From Euphorbia lathyris (taxonomy: Eukaryota > Streptophyta > Magnoliopsida > Malpighiales > Euphorbiaceae), in NCBI RefSeq assembly GCF_963576675.1, contig NC_088915.1:90033501-90097500 (forward strand): a stretch of 64,000 bases of DNA, in the 5' to 3' direction. Numbering within the stretch: position 1 is the first letter of the stretch; each line of letters starts with the position of its first letter. Below, one piece after another: positions 24,991 to 36,412 of this stretch. The translations under genes and the position numbers were made by a program. The notes below the pieces were generated by a model. It saw nothing but the letters and a program-made list of their open reading frames with translations, did no database searches and was not told where the DNA came from.

Positions 24991-26303
24991 ATACATATAT
25001 CATTTTTATGCAAACGAATGAATGACTGAATGTATGCAAATGAATGAATGAATCTATGCAACACTCACTTGTTTTCAAAAAATACAAATGCAACGTATAT
25101 TGCAACACTTTTAAATATATTGCAACAAATGAAAAACTTAACATTTTTTTATGAAATATCATTTTTACATTTATCAATTAATCATAAGTTAAAATTTCTT
25201 TTATGATTATTTTTAGGTTATCATTATCGATAGAAATAATATTTCTATATGGGTAATATTTTTTCAAACTTTTTCACAAATCTTCGACACGATTTTAAGT
25301 AAAAATTGTCTCAAGTAAATGCATTTAAGTAATAAATTCTTTATTTTTAATCTCTATTTCATATCATGAAATTCATGATACAATAAATCTTATTTTAAAT
25401 TTTCAATTAGGTTTATAGGCATTAAATTAAACTAACAATTTTTAGCTCGGTTTTGATTTTGTCTTACATTAACACCAATTGAAGTTTTTAAGGAAACTAT
25501 AGCCATAATACATGTTGAATTTTAAGTCAATATAGGATGAATGTGCTAATTTTCTTTTTTCCCAAGTTATAATCAATAAATCGTATTCTTAACTATTGGC
25601 CACGATTGAGACCAACCTTATCACAGTCGAGGTATGAAAGGGAAGAAATTAATAAGTAAAGCGTACTTTTGGCCACGGTTGCGACCACCCTTATCACAAT
25701 CGAGGTATGAAAGGAACGTTTAAATAAAGAAAAAATTAAGCGTGTTTAAAGTTTAAAGTAACGATTGCGTCCACCCATGGCATGGTCGGTACCTCTTAAG
25801 CGAACATAAACAAATGCATATAAAGTTACGATCGAGACCACCCTTATCACGGGCGTAACTAAGCAAATAAATTAAACTTAATAAATCATATATAATAATT
25901 CAAGTTTGGGAAAGGAAATTTGGTGCTTTGAAATGCCTTGAGATGAAAGACTCAATAACATGCGTGCTTACATTGTCCCGAATACTTCAATTTAAACATT
26001 GAAAAACAAGACGAATGATATATCGTATTTATACTAAATTAGTTTGATATTTTGCGTATAAATTTGCCATGCGAAGTTAGTCTTTTCGGCTTAACTAATT
26101 TAAAAGGTAAACACAAAGATATATGTTTTATTTTCATAAAGAGATTAGTTAAGGAATAAATTCAGTGAAATTTTGCTCGGGACTAGCAAAAGATTAAGTG
26201 TGGAGATTTGTTAAGCCCAAAATATACCTAAAATATCATTAATATTTATATCATTTTTATTACAAATTCGTGTTATTTATATCTGTTTAGATTACTTTTA
26301 CTT
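24991..26303 (+). mobile_element. Athila 3' fragment (3' UTR plus start of LTR)
   Basis: Aligns closely with 52236-53490 of the complete Athila in this window, through the four hairpin repeats (25601-25860), the polypurine stretch before 26209 and the first about 95 bp of LTR (TGTTAAGCCC at 26209). It starts exactly at the Tat/Ogre LTR end, so the Tat/Ogre element appears to have inserted into it. It ends near 26303, where SIRE-type sequence begins. It is a second, somewhat diverged copy and not part of the 41117-54961 element. Confidence 0.85.
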
Positions 26304-26376
26304 TCTAGAGATACCAAATACAGGGATCCAGTTCAGAACAACAAAGGAGCCGATACCGAAAGCCACCGCAGAGAAG

Positions 26377-27651
26377 ATGAAGGGGTTCTGTAAACCCAGA
26401 AACTACAAGGGAGAAGTACCCAGCACCTGCATGGGCAAAAATCAGAAGATGGCCCACTTCTTGCTGACCAACTTTATCTTCCCTAAACTCAGCTCTCCCT
26501 CATCTGCCTCTAACTTTGAACAGTGTTTCATCTGGCATATGCTGACCAGCACTCCATTCAATCTACCTATATTTCTGGTAGGAGCCTTTCAACGAAGTGG
26601 AAGGAAGCTCCGTTTAGGTTCTCTCATCACCAGGATAATACAAGACCAGAACATAGAAACTGTTGATGAAATAAGTTCAACAGGAACTGCTATCACAGCA
26701 CGTCTGCTGAATGGACTATCACACAGCCAACCCCTGAAAGGGTATGACGAGAATGAAACCTCTGAGGAGGAGGATCCTTTGGCTGAGGGTGAGCAACCCA
26801 TTGGAGAAATGGAAAATCTGACAAACCTGGATGCCATTATAGATGATGTTATGGCTGAAGCTGCACACACTGCTGACGGTACAGAACCAATCAATGAACC
26901 TCCAACTGAGAATCCTTCTACTATGCCATCTGAGGTTGCTGAAGCTGAGAAGAAGAAGAAAAAGGGAGCATACTCGAAGGATATTCATACTGTCCCGAGA
27001 AAGATAAGACTGATGGAAGGAAACAAGAGGAAAGCTGATCAGGACCTAGCTGAGTCAGCTGAGAAGAAACTGAGAACAGATGAAGAACCTGTTCTTGAAG
27101 GCCATGCTGCTCCAGAAGGGTCTCCACAAAATCAAGCCTCTGTTCCTCCAAGTGAGAAACAAGCCAAGACCCCTGCAAGTCCAAAAGAAACTCCACTTCC
27201 ACCTCAAGCTCAAAGCGACTCAGCACCTGCGGTCAACACGCCTTGTAGTCCTGTCACTACACAAGGCACTCAGTGTGAGCCCACTCCTGCCAAATATGCA
27301 CATCTAGGTGCCACTGAGTCAGGACGGCGTGTCATCGCCTCAGCTAACACTCTGCTTCAAGAACAAGCCCATCCTCCACCAACTCATGCTCAGTCCTCTC
27401 ATCCACTTGTCACTCACCATATTCTGCGTGAAATCCATGATTTGATCAATCACTTCTCCTCTGTCCAGCCGCAGCCACCAACACATGCTCAACTGACCAA
27501 AATGACCGAACTCATGCTGACTATGGTCAGTCACATGAATTCCTTGGAGGGTCAAATACATGTGCCGCAGGATCAGGCCAATTCTCCTGCCCCTACCGTT
27601 GATTTGCCTACTGCTGATGCTGGCAAAACGGGGGAGAAAAGTGGCAACTAA
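26377..27651 (+). CDS. 3' extra ORF (env-position) of SIRE-type element A, 5'-truncated
   Basis: 424 residues from this ATG, but the frame is open upstream to the Athila junction, so the true start is probably lost. The N-terminal third (FNLPIFLVGAFQR, LGSLITRIIQ) resembles the plant-transposon-protein type domain that I associate with extra ORFs 3' of pol. An acidic stretch, a KKKKK basic cluster near residue 190 and a long Pro/Gln/Ser-rich part follow. The C-terminal part (YAHLGATESGRRVIASA and a helical stretch) matches the inverted fragment at 33743-34088. I see no signal peptide or clear membrane segment. Its role is unknown; SIRE elements are known for an env-like ORF at this place. Confidence 0.55.
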   Translation: MKGFCKPRNYKGEVPSTCMGKNQKMAHFLLTNFIFPKLSSPSSASNFEQCFIWHMLTSTPFNLPIFLVGAFQRSGRKLRLGSLITRIIQDQNIETVDEISSTGTAITARLLNGLSHSQPLKGYDENETSEEEDPLAEGEQPIGEMENLTNLDAIIDDVMAEAAHTADGTEPINEPPTENPSTMPSEVAEAEKKKKKGAYSKDIHTVPRKIRLMEGNKRKADQDLAESAEKKLRTDEEPVLEGHAAPEGSPQNQASVPPSEKQAKTPASPKETPLPPQAQSDSAPAVNTPCSPVTTQGTQCEPTPAKYAHLGATESGRRVIASANTLLQEQAHPPPTHAQSSHPLVTHHILREIHDLINHFSSVQPQPPTHAQLTKMTELMLTMVSHMNSLEGQIHVPQDQANSPAPTVDLPTADAGKTGEKSGN

Positions 27652-28128
27652 GGAGAAGGAACTCTAAGTGAAAGAAACTAGAGTGTTAGAAGTTAGGAAG
27701 AAGAAGTTTATTTTGTTATTTCGTTATCTTGTTTGTTGTTTTGTTTTAAACAATATGCCTAACTTCTGAAATACTTGCATTCGTATTAAAATTATTGAGT
27801 ATTCATCCATCAAATGCCAAGTATTATATAAATGCATGCTGCATATAAATGTTTGAACTTGTCAAATATAAACCATTGAACAAATGATTTACTCAGCGCT
27901 CCGTCACTATACATCACTTCCGCTGAATACTGAGTAAAATAGAATATGACCCATAAGCTGACCTATAACTGAAAACTGATCTTAGGCTTATTCAGCTAAA
28001 CCTTAGAATGTTTAGAATAAAACTAAGTCAGTAGTTCTGTCCTCACGGGGGAGTTCACTTAATTGAAAAGGTCAACGATCATGGGGGAGCTCATACTGAG
28101 TTCCTTGCTGATTAGTTTTGCCAACATC

Positions 28129-28142
28129 AAAATGGGGGAGTT
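28129..28142 (+). other. Polypurine tract of SIRE-type element A
   Basis: AAAATGGGGGAG lies directly before the LTR start TGTTGAAACACC. Two more GGGGGAG stretches (28046-28052 and 28083-28089) lie upstream in similar context and look like extra PPT copies. Confidence 0.75.
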
Positions 28143-29497
28143 TGTTGAAACACCTTTCCACAAGATTTTGATTTGACAAAATTAATTAAGTGAAAGTAAA
28201 TATTCTACAACACACTAAGTTTAAATGCTTTGATTTAGTGTTACTAATGTGTTTGTTCAATGTTGAGTTTATAATTTATCATAAGACATAAAGATCATAA
28301 GGCTCAAGCCCAATATGGAAATCAAGGCCCAAGTCAAACAAGCCAAAGACCACTCAGCCCGCGTATCTCCAAAACGTCGCCGTTGAAGTGATGAAACGCA
28401 TGCTGAGTAAAGAAGGATCGAGAAGATCCACGTAGACAACTTCGGTATGAAGCTGCTGAGCTGTCTCGACAAAACGTGCAAGACAGCTGCTGACTATAAG
28501 ACAGCTTCCAGACAAAGTATTTCCCCATTTAGTAAAGATCAGAAGACACAACAAGCTGTCTGGTTGACGTTACCCAAAATGGTGGAACATACTGACACAC
28601 TGACCGAAGAACAGAAGACGCTGGAATCTGATTGGCTAAAGAGAACTGCTGGCAGACTCAGTGAAAGCGACTTGTAGCCGTTTCCCTCCAACGGTTATTT
28701 CGAAATTCGAAATAACCAGAAGCTCTCACAGCTCTCTATAAATAGTCCATTCAGAATCCACATTCCACAGAGAACTTCGAGCAAAAGCCGTTACGCTGAC
28801 CAAACGTATATAAAAGTTCTCCATCAAAAGCAAAGCAAAATTCTTACACTACAAAGTCTATTCATTTGTGTAAAAGTCTAGAGTGATTGTTTTTCAATCA
28901 TCTAAGGTGTTCTAGCAATTGTTGTTTAGGACAAAATCTTTATCATTTCTAGAAGTAGAAAGGAGAGGTTGAGTACTCGGTTTTAAGTACTCAGCGGAGA
29001 GATTAGGATTGAGTAGAAGTATAGAGGAAGGTACTCTTGTCATACTCAATTGCTGATATTGTAAAAGGTTTGAGGCTCTACCTTTAAAGAGCTCAGTAGA
29101 GGATTTGGAATCTCGGAAGTGTTCCGGGGACAGGACGTAGGCTTAGAAGAAGCCGAACCTGGATAAATCTGCTGAGTGAAGTATTTCTAAACCTTAACTC
29201 CTTATTTACATTGCTTGCTTAAAACAAACTAAAACTGACCAAGTAAAAGAGGTCAAGCTGAGTTGTGCGCTACCAACGAGAAGGTTCAAGAATAGACTCT
29301 AAGTGCTATTTCCTGACTTAAGCAACGAAGCTGTCCTAGTCACTAGTTGACTAAGCCAGTGTCTTGCTGAGTGCTAAGCGCCGCTGTTAGATAAACTTTT
29401 CTTAAAGAAAAGAAATCTGCCTAAATTATTTTAAAAAGGTAAAATAGTTCCTAACCCCCCCTTGGAACTATATTTGCAACCTTACAAGGGACCAACA
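28143..29497 (+). repeat. LTR of SIRE-type element A
   Basis: 1355 bp, TGTTG to CAACA. It shares many blocks with 30288-31580, such as CGTTTCCCTCCAACGG, TTTCTAGAAG, TACTCAGCGG and GGAACTA...AAGGGACCAACA. A TATA box lies in CTCTATAAATAG near 28735. Confidence 0.8.
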
Positions 29498-29812
29498 GTC
29501 CCCTCCTTTAATACTCCGTCTCTTTCCACTGGATGAAGTAAACTATCGATTAACCGAATTGAAATATGCCATATTTTCATAATTGAACCGAAATAAATAA
29601 TTTTGGTAATTGAATATTACCAAACTAATTTTTTTTTATTCGGTTAAAACTCATACATTTCTTATATATTTTTCTTTCATTGGTTTTCAAATAATGCACC
29701 TGTACAAAAATTGCAATTAAAGAAATTAATGGCTAGTAAGCCAAAATTTTTATATGTAAAGATAAAATTATATTTTATAAGTTATTTATCATATCAAGAT
29801 AAAAGTAGATTT
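29498..29812. other. AT-rich spacer, nothing recognised
   Basis: About 315 bp of AT-rich DNA with short ACCGAATTG/GAACCGAAA words. No coding frame or repeat boundary could be supported. Confidence 0.5.
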
Positions 29813-30287
29813 TGGCAAAAAGCACATTTAAGCCCTTGAACTTTACCTATTTTAAGGATTAAGTTTGTGATCAATTATTTTTCCATATTAAACCATTGAT
29901 CATTGATTTTGCTATAGATTTGACCTTTATCGAACTTTTCCGTTGATTTTGGGAGAGCAGAAGATCGATTTGACGATTCTAATATTGAAAATCATAAAAT
30001 CGGAGAGAAGAAGATCGAGTTTGGAAGAACATACTAGAAATTAATTTATGTAATTTTTTGTTACTTTTTACTCTTTATCCATCCTAGTCAATAAACTTTT
30101 ATTTTTATTTGTCCACGTTAATAAGTTGAATCGCCCTAACGATGCGTGCGGCCCAAGCTCGATGGAAAAGTTAAATAAGGGCCAAATCCATAACAAAATC
30201 AATGATCAAAGGCGCAATGTAGAAAAATAATTGATCGGAGGTTTGATCCTTAAAACATATAAAGTTGAAGAGCTAAAATATGCTTTT
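29813..30287. mobile_element. MITE-like element with about 110-bp terminal inverted repeats
   Basis: The left arm starting GGCAAAAAGCACATTTAAGC and the reverse complement of the right arm (from about 30176) match over about 110 bp with scattered mismatches, including GATCAATTATTTTTC and TTGATCATTGATTTTG. The loop is about 250 bp with no ORF. The right end is cut by, or abuts, the LTR at 30288. The superfamily cannot be assigned because no target duplication was visible. Confidence 0.75.
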
Positions 30288-31580
30288 TGTTGAAACACCT
30301 TTCCACATGATTTTGATTTGACAAAATTATTTAAGTAAAAATATTCTAACACATTAAATTTAAAATGCTTTGAATTATTTGAGTTTAATTGTGTATAAGA
30401 CATTGAGATTAAAAAGCCCAAAGGCCCCTAAAGTGGAAGTCAAGCTCAAGTCAACACATCAATACCATTCGACCCAAGTATCAAAACGAAGTCGTATCAA
30501 CTAAAACGACGACTCAACATGAGAAGGATCGAGAAGCCTTCGTGGCAAAAGCTTCAAGAGGAAGCTGCTGAGTTGGACGACATCGCAGTCTGGACAGCGA
30601 CAGACAATGTTCAACTTCCAGGCAAAGTATTTCTACTTTGGGAAAAGTTCAGAAGACGCAGGAAGCTGTCTTGTGAATCTTTCCTTTAATGTCGAAACAT
30701 TCTGCCGATGACTGACGAAGACAGAAGATGCAAGAATTCTATTGGCCAACGACGCTGAGCACGCCCAGAGTAACAACGACAGGAAGCCGTTTCCCTCCAA
30801 CGGTTATTTCGAAATTCGAATCAACCGGTGCCTCAGATGTCACTATATAAAGACCATCCATTTGATTCAATCTTTGGAGAACTTCAAGTAGTCAAAACGC
30901 TGACCAAATTTATACTCGAAGATTCTGTGAGAAAAGCAAAGCACAAATCCTTACACCAATTTCCATATTATTGTATAAAAGTCTAGAGTGATTCTTCAAT
31001 CATCTAAAGTGTCTTAGCAATTATTGTTTAGGACAATCGCATTATCATTTCTAGAAGAATAGAAATAAGAGGTTGAGTACTCGGTTATAGTACTCAGCGG
31101 TAGCATAGGAGTGAGTAGAGGTATAGAGGAAGGTACTCTTGTCATACTGAGCTTCTATTTGTAGAAGGCTTCGTGCTCTACCTTTAAAGAGCTCAGTAGA
31201 GAATTCAAAAAGCTCGGAACGCATTCCGGAAACTAGACGTAGGTGGAGAGGCCGAACCAGGATAAGTCTGCTGAGTAAAATCTTTCTAACCCTTAAACTC
31301 CTTTAATATATATTGCTTGCTTAAAACTAACTAAGTAAAGAACTCACGCTGAGTTAAGTTTGCTAAGAAGCTGAGTCCAGGAATAGACTTTAAGTGCTAT
31401 ATCCTGACTCAAGTAAAGAAGCAGACTTAGTCACAAGTTGACTAAACTTGTGTCTTGAATCTACTTAGTGACGCTGTGTAAACCTTTTCATTGAAAAAGA
31501 AGTTAGCCTTGACGTATAAAATTTTAAATAGTTCCTATCCCTCCCTTGGAACTAACTTGATACGTTATAAGGGACCAACA
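30288..31580 (+). repeat. 5' LTR of SIRE-type element B
   Basis: 1293 bp, TGTTGAAACACC to GGGACCAACA, followed by the primer site. TATA box CACTATATAAAG near 30841. It is related to 28143-29497. Confidence 0.8.
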
Positions 31581-31582
31581 AG

Positions 31583-31595
31583 TGGTATCAGAGCC
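31583..31595 (+). other. Primer binding site of element B (initiator tRNA-Met type)
   Basis: TGGTATCAGAGCC two bases after the LTR end, the standard Ty1/Copia PBS. Confidence 0.85.
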
Positions 31596-31642
31596 TAAAA
31601 GCTCACTGAGCAAGGTACAACTACCTTGAGCTGATCCCCACT

Positions 31643-33383
31643 ATGGCTGAAAACAGCACTCGGTTCCTCCCAGGAAATCTGACAACTCAGATTCTACCCG
31701 AGGGGCTGTCCATTACTCGGCCTCCCCTATTCTTCGGGTCTAACTATACCTTCTGGAAGAATAGGATGAAAAATTTCATTCAGGCAACAAATATGAGTGC
31801 ATGGCTATCTATAGTCCAATGCCCATTTATTCCTGTTGAAACTGTTAACGGCCAAACGGTTGTTAAAGCTGAGACCAAATGGAAAGAAGATGATCTCAAG
31901 AAGCTACAAAATCATGCTTCGGCTATAAACATGCTTCACTGTGTGCTAGATGCTGCATAATACAACAAGATTTCAGGTTGTGAGTCAGCGCAGGAGATCT
32001 GGAAGAAGCTGGAGGTCACCTACGAAGGAACCAACAAGGTGAAGGAGTCCAAGGTGAACCAGCACATGAGATTATACGAGCTGTTCAAAATGAACGATGA
32101 TGAAGGAATTTCTGACATGAATGCAAGATTCACGAACATCATCAACGAGCTCAAAAGACTTGGGAAGATCTTCACTGAGGAAGAACAAGTCAAGAAGATT
32201 CTTAGGAGTCTTCCTAAAAGCCGGCAAGCAAAGAAGACTGCTGTTGAGGAAGCTCAAGACTTAACCACCTACAAATACAATGAACTCACGGCTCACTGCT
32301 GACCCATGAGATCTAAATGAAGAATTTCGAGGTGAAGGAAAAGTCTGAAGACAAGAAGCAAAAGTCTCTTGTCATGAAAGCTGACTCCACTGATGGGAGC
32401 TCAACAGACGATGAAGAAATGGCTATGTTCACCAGAAAGATGAAAAGGCTATTCAGAAAGAATGACAAATATTCTAAGAAGCCTTACAAGAGGTTTGATA
32501 AGTACAAAGCTGAGTCCAGCGACAACAAGTACAAGAAGGACAGCTCAAAGCCCATTACATGCTTTGAATGTCATCAAACTGGCCATATCAAGTCAAGCTG
32601 TCCCACGCTGAGGAAAGAAAAGAAGAATGGCAAGAAGGCAATGGTGGCAACCTGGAACGATAGTGATGAGTCTTCATCATCAGAAGTTGATGCCACTGAG
32701 TCAGCAAAGATTTGTTTCATGGCTGCCGAACTTGTTGAGCTATGTGTCTCTGAGCATGCTGACCCCTCCGATGCATCTGACGATGAGGAACAATCAACTG
32801 AGGTAATATCACTACCCCTGCTCAGAAATGAAATGGTTAATGCCCTGAGTGACCTCTACACTATTGTCAAAAAGTGTAATAAAAATGTTAGAGCACTCAG
32901 CAGGCGATGTGACGAGGTTGAAGAGGTCAAGCTGAGTGACCTCAGATTCCTTCTTCAGGACAACTCAACTTTGCATGATAACATAGAAATCATGAATAAG
33001 TTTGTCTCTGAGGTCTAATCAGATTCTAAGAAACTGAGAAAGGACGTCACATCTATTCAGAACCAACTAAAGGTTCCAAATAAAAGAAACATTCCTCTGA
33101 ACACTCAGTACCGAGGTACTGGTCAGCAGAGATGGAATCCTCAGCGGAATGTCCAGTGTGACTTCTTTGGGAAGAAAAGACACACCACAAAGGTGTGCTG
33201 GCATGCTCAGCATTAGGTGCTAACCAGTCAGTGAGACATCCTAAACGGAAGGTCAGCTGTGACTTCAGTGGAAAGAATGGACATACTGTCCAAGTATGTC
33301 GTCATAAAATGAAATATGATGCTTTACCTGTTGAACCTAACAAGCAAGGACCCAACAAGAATTGGGTACCTAAAAGTAACTAG
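31643..33383 (+). pseudogene. SIRE-type Copia gag, broken
   Basis: Gag starts MAENSTRF and has the usual body (FGSNYTFWKNRMKNFI, then YELFKMNDDEGI and ILRSLPKS). A zinc knuckle CFECHQTGHIKSSCP follows near 32560, then an acidic stretch and a coiled-coil-like part. The frame is interrupted by a stop at 31958, a frameshift near 32290, stops at 32314 and 33016 and further changes. Two later knuckle-like motifs are damaged (CDFFGKKRH and CDFSGKNGH, each lacking the second Cys). Element B cannot make a full-length gag. Confidence 0.8.
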
Positions 33384-33388
33384 TTACA

Positions 33389-33742
33389 TTGCAGGTAAGG
33401 CTGAGGTGTGCTGAGAAGTCAATGATGTGGTATATTGACAGCGCATGCTCGAGGCATATGACTGGTGATGAAACTCAATTCATCACACTTGTGCGTAAAC
33501 GAGGTGGAAGTGTAAGTTTTGGAGATAACAAAAAGGGTAAGATAGTAGGTTCAGGAACCGTTGGTGGTAATCCTACTATTGAGTATGTTTCCCTAGTCAG
33601 CGGACTCAAATATAACTTACTCAGCGTAGCCCAGCTATGTGATAATGGGAGAAAAGTTATATTTGATGACACTGGATGTAAAATACTCGAGGGTAAAACT
33701 AATGAGTTAATTTTAACTGCCCCTCGCATTGATAATGTCTAG
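33389..33742 (+). pseudogene. SIRE-type Copia protease fragment
   Basis: About 118 codons. WYIDSACSRHMTGD is the Copia protease active-site region, with Ala where the family has Gly (DSG). VSLVSGLKYNLLSVAQLCD follows as expected. The similarity stops at about 33742, before the integrase zinc-binding region, where an inverted piece of the extra ORF begins. No RT, RNase H or 3' LTR follows. Confidence 0.75.
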
Positions 33743-34088
33743 TCATGACACTCATCAGTTCTTTGAGACCCTTTATTTCGGTCAGAAGTTGAGTGACAGA
33801 GGATAATTGGGTTGGCTCAGCAGGAACAGACCCAGCAGCATCGTCGTGAGTCTGATGAATATCCTGAAATAGAGCTTGAGCTGAGTCAATGATTTTCCTT
33901 CCAGACTCAGAAGCATTCAGATAAGCATAGGTATCATCAATGTTATGCTCAGGGGCCGGAATCTTATCAGCACCGGATGGAGGAGGTGTTTGGTGCTGCC
34001 CACAAGTGGAGGTGCCAGCGTGGTCAGGAGCTGCACTTTTATTGAGGTCAGCAGAAGGTGCTGACTGGTTGTCTTTAAAAACGATCAA
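33743..34088 (-). pseudogene. Inverted fragment of a SIRE-type extra ORF
   Basis: The minus strand encodes YAYLNASESGRKIIDSAQAL, matching YAHLGATESGRRVIASA of element A's 3' ORF, with Pro-rich sequence before and a helical stretch (LTEIKGLKELMSVM) after. It lies head-on against the truncated protease, so element B was rearranged by an inversion with deletion or by a second insertion. Confidence 0.65.
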
Positions 34089-36412
34089 ATAGAATTAGAA
34101 CCCGATTTGGATAGTTTGGAGGTTAACACGATCAAATAGAATAGATCTAATAGCTTTTAATAAATATGAAAAATGTAGGGACTATTTCTGTAATTTTCAC
34201 TTTTCTGTCACTGAAAGCAGTTGAAATACGAATTTTCCATCACTAAATCTGCTCGAACTTAAAAAAATCAGTTTGGAATTCTTTTTGCTTTTTTGTGGTT
34301 TGATATTTGGGATTATAGGTATGTTTTAGTTATATGTTTGTTAGATAATTTATATATTTGTACATGTGTATATTTATTTATTTTTTTTATTAGTACATGT
34401 ATATAAGTATGTAACTTTAAGATAGATTCGTTCATTCATCCGTTTTCTATGGGTTGGGTTTGGATTTATATTTATCGTTTGGCGTAATACGGTCCAAACC
34501 AATATAAGCGCGCACATTAAAATTGGTTGGATTTGGTATTTATTTTGAAAACCGAACTAGCACGACCCACCCTTTCATATGTATATATAAGTAAGAGTTG
34601 ATAATTTCTATTGTCGAGGCAATCATAACTGCAGCAAAAGCCTTCCATAATATTTCCTTCATCTTTGAAAATAGTAGGCACAATTCGAGTGCACATGAAT
34701 TAGCTAAATGGGGGCTGTAGCTTCCCTCACCTCAGATTATGTTAGAGGAATTTCCTCCTTGTTTTCAATCTTGTATTACTCTTGACTCTTTATTCTAATT
34801 AATACAAGATATTTGCTATCAAAAACAAAAGGTTGGATTTGCTAATTAGTTTTTTTTTTTTAACTTAGCTCAGCCAAGCCGGATGTGATTATAATAAGAG
34901 ATCTAGTCAAAACCAATAGAATAGAAAAAAAAAAATAATATAAAATGGAAACAGAGTACTCAACAAACAGATATTTCTATGAAAATAATAATCAATAATC
35001 GAATTAAGAGAGAAGAGTACACAGAAATCCTGGAATAAACTTTTGCTACAATGCAGCATTCCTGAGAGCTTAAGGAAATAAATAAATAAAGTGGGTAGTA
35101 GTACTATAATCTTTGGGCTAAATTACATAATAGCGGTTTAATTTTACCGATTTTCAATTTATGGTTATTAAACTTCAAAATGTAATATAAAAGTTATTTA
35201 ACTTTACATTTTGTTATATTTGTGGTCGTTCAATACCTCATAACTATTGCTTTCAGTCTCAAGATAAATAAAGAAATTAAGAATTAATGATATCTCAAGC
35301 AACTTTAATTCTTGAAAGTTTTCGTTTTGAGACTACTTATATATTGTCTGGTTAAGAGATAATGAATTTTTAGAAAACGAAGTTGCAAAAAAATTGTAAT
35401 TTTGGAAAATAAAATTTTTGTGCAATCTCATAATCATTACTCACATTTCTATTCAACAATAGAATTAATAGTTTCGTGATTTTATTCGTTATACCCTGAC
35501 TCTCCTAAGAATAACAAAGTCATGAATATCACATGAAGAACTATAATTAATTCGGGTATTTCGAGTTCTAGTAGCTTTGTATCATAAATGCGACTTTATC
35601 ACAACAGATTTAAGCCCTTGGATTTTCTTCTGAAAAATCACTAACCAAGGCTTTATGGTTCTGAAACTATCAGGGTTTAAAGGTAATCCAAACAAGGTGC
35701 GGTATTGACACATTTGCGGTCAATCCCTATTTCTGTATTTATGGTGAATTTCAAACTATTTCCAATTTTGTGGTGTTTTTAGTTGCGACGAAATATTTGG
35801 AATTTTTTTCTAATATGCAGTATAATTATTTTTTTTTAAATCACGTTTATTTTTATGGTTGTGATATGTTACTAAGTGATAAAACGACATAAATGTAAAA
35901 TCCATATAATATGATTCATGACCGAGAAGACGGCTTAGTGAATTATTTCTGAAATTCACCTAACTTGTAAAAGTTAGGGGTAAAATTGCTCCTGACTACC
36001 AATGTTAGAGATAAAATTGCACCATTTTAGACGTTAGAGATAAAATTAACCTTACTACAAAACAACTATTATTGAGTGTTAATTATATATTAGCTTAAGC
36101 TTTTAGTTAATTTGGTTCCATGATTTAACTGTTACAATAACTTTTCGATAGTCTGCATTGTTGAATTCGATCATAGTGATTTTTTTTTGTTTTGAAACCA
36201 ATCATAGTGATTTTATAGACATAAATTTATTATATTAATCACTTTATTGTATTAATATACAAAACATTGTGTTAGCACAAAATATAAATGATATATAATG
36301 TTGCCAAAAAGAAAAATCATGTATGCTTTCACAATACTTGCGCACAAAAATTGGCCATGGCAAAGGCGACCAATATCCAAAGGAAACCTCTATCAATTTA
36401 ATAAATATTTAA
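34089..36412. other. AT-rich intergenic DNA, mostly unrecognised
   Basis: No gene is supported apart from a short RNase H-like relic (34600-34800). The stretches 35110-35270 and 35940-36060 contain phrases such as TTAGGGGTAAAATTG and AAAATTGCACC that resemble arms of small non-autonomous transposons, but no complete inverted pair was found. Confidence 0.5.
34600..34800 (+). pseudogene. RNase H-like (RVT_3) relic
   Basis: One frame reads VEAITAAKAFHNISFIFENS, then RHNSSAHELAKWGL, a stop, and LPSPQIMLEEFPPC. This matches the end of plant LINE-type RNase H domains (R-x-N-x-x-AHxLAKxxL followed by a W/L-EE-P segment). It is only about 65 codons with a stop. It is a separate relic from the LINE at 37416-60440. 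Confidence 0.45.

Larger units (their letters stand above)
26304..29497 (+). mobile_element. SIRE-type Ty1/Copia element A, 3' end only
   Basis: Contains an extra ORF, a polypurine tract and an LTR, in the order expected for the 3' end of a SIRE/Maximus-type Copia element. All of gag-pol is missing because the sequence joins Athila LTR DNA near 26303. The LTR is related to that of element B (30288-31580) but clearly diverged. Confidence 0.7.

Noticed and set aside
28143..31580. Reading the two SIRE-type LTRs as the pair of one element
   Set aside because: The order is 3' ORF-LTR then LTR-PBS-gag, so the DNA between them (29498-30287) is outside both elements. The LTRs are also clearly diverged.
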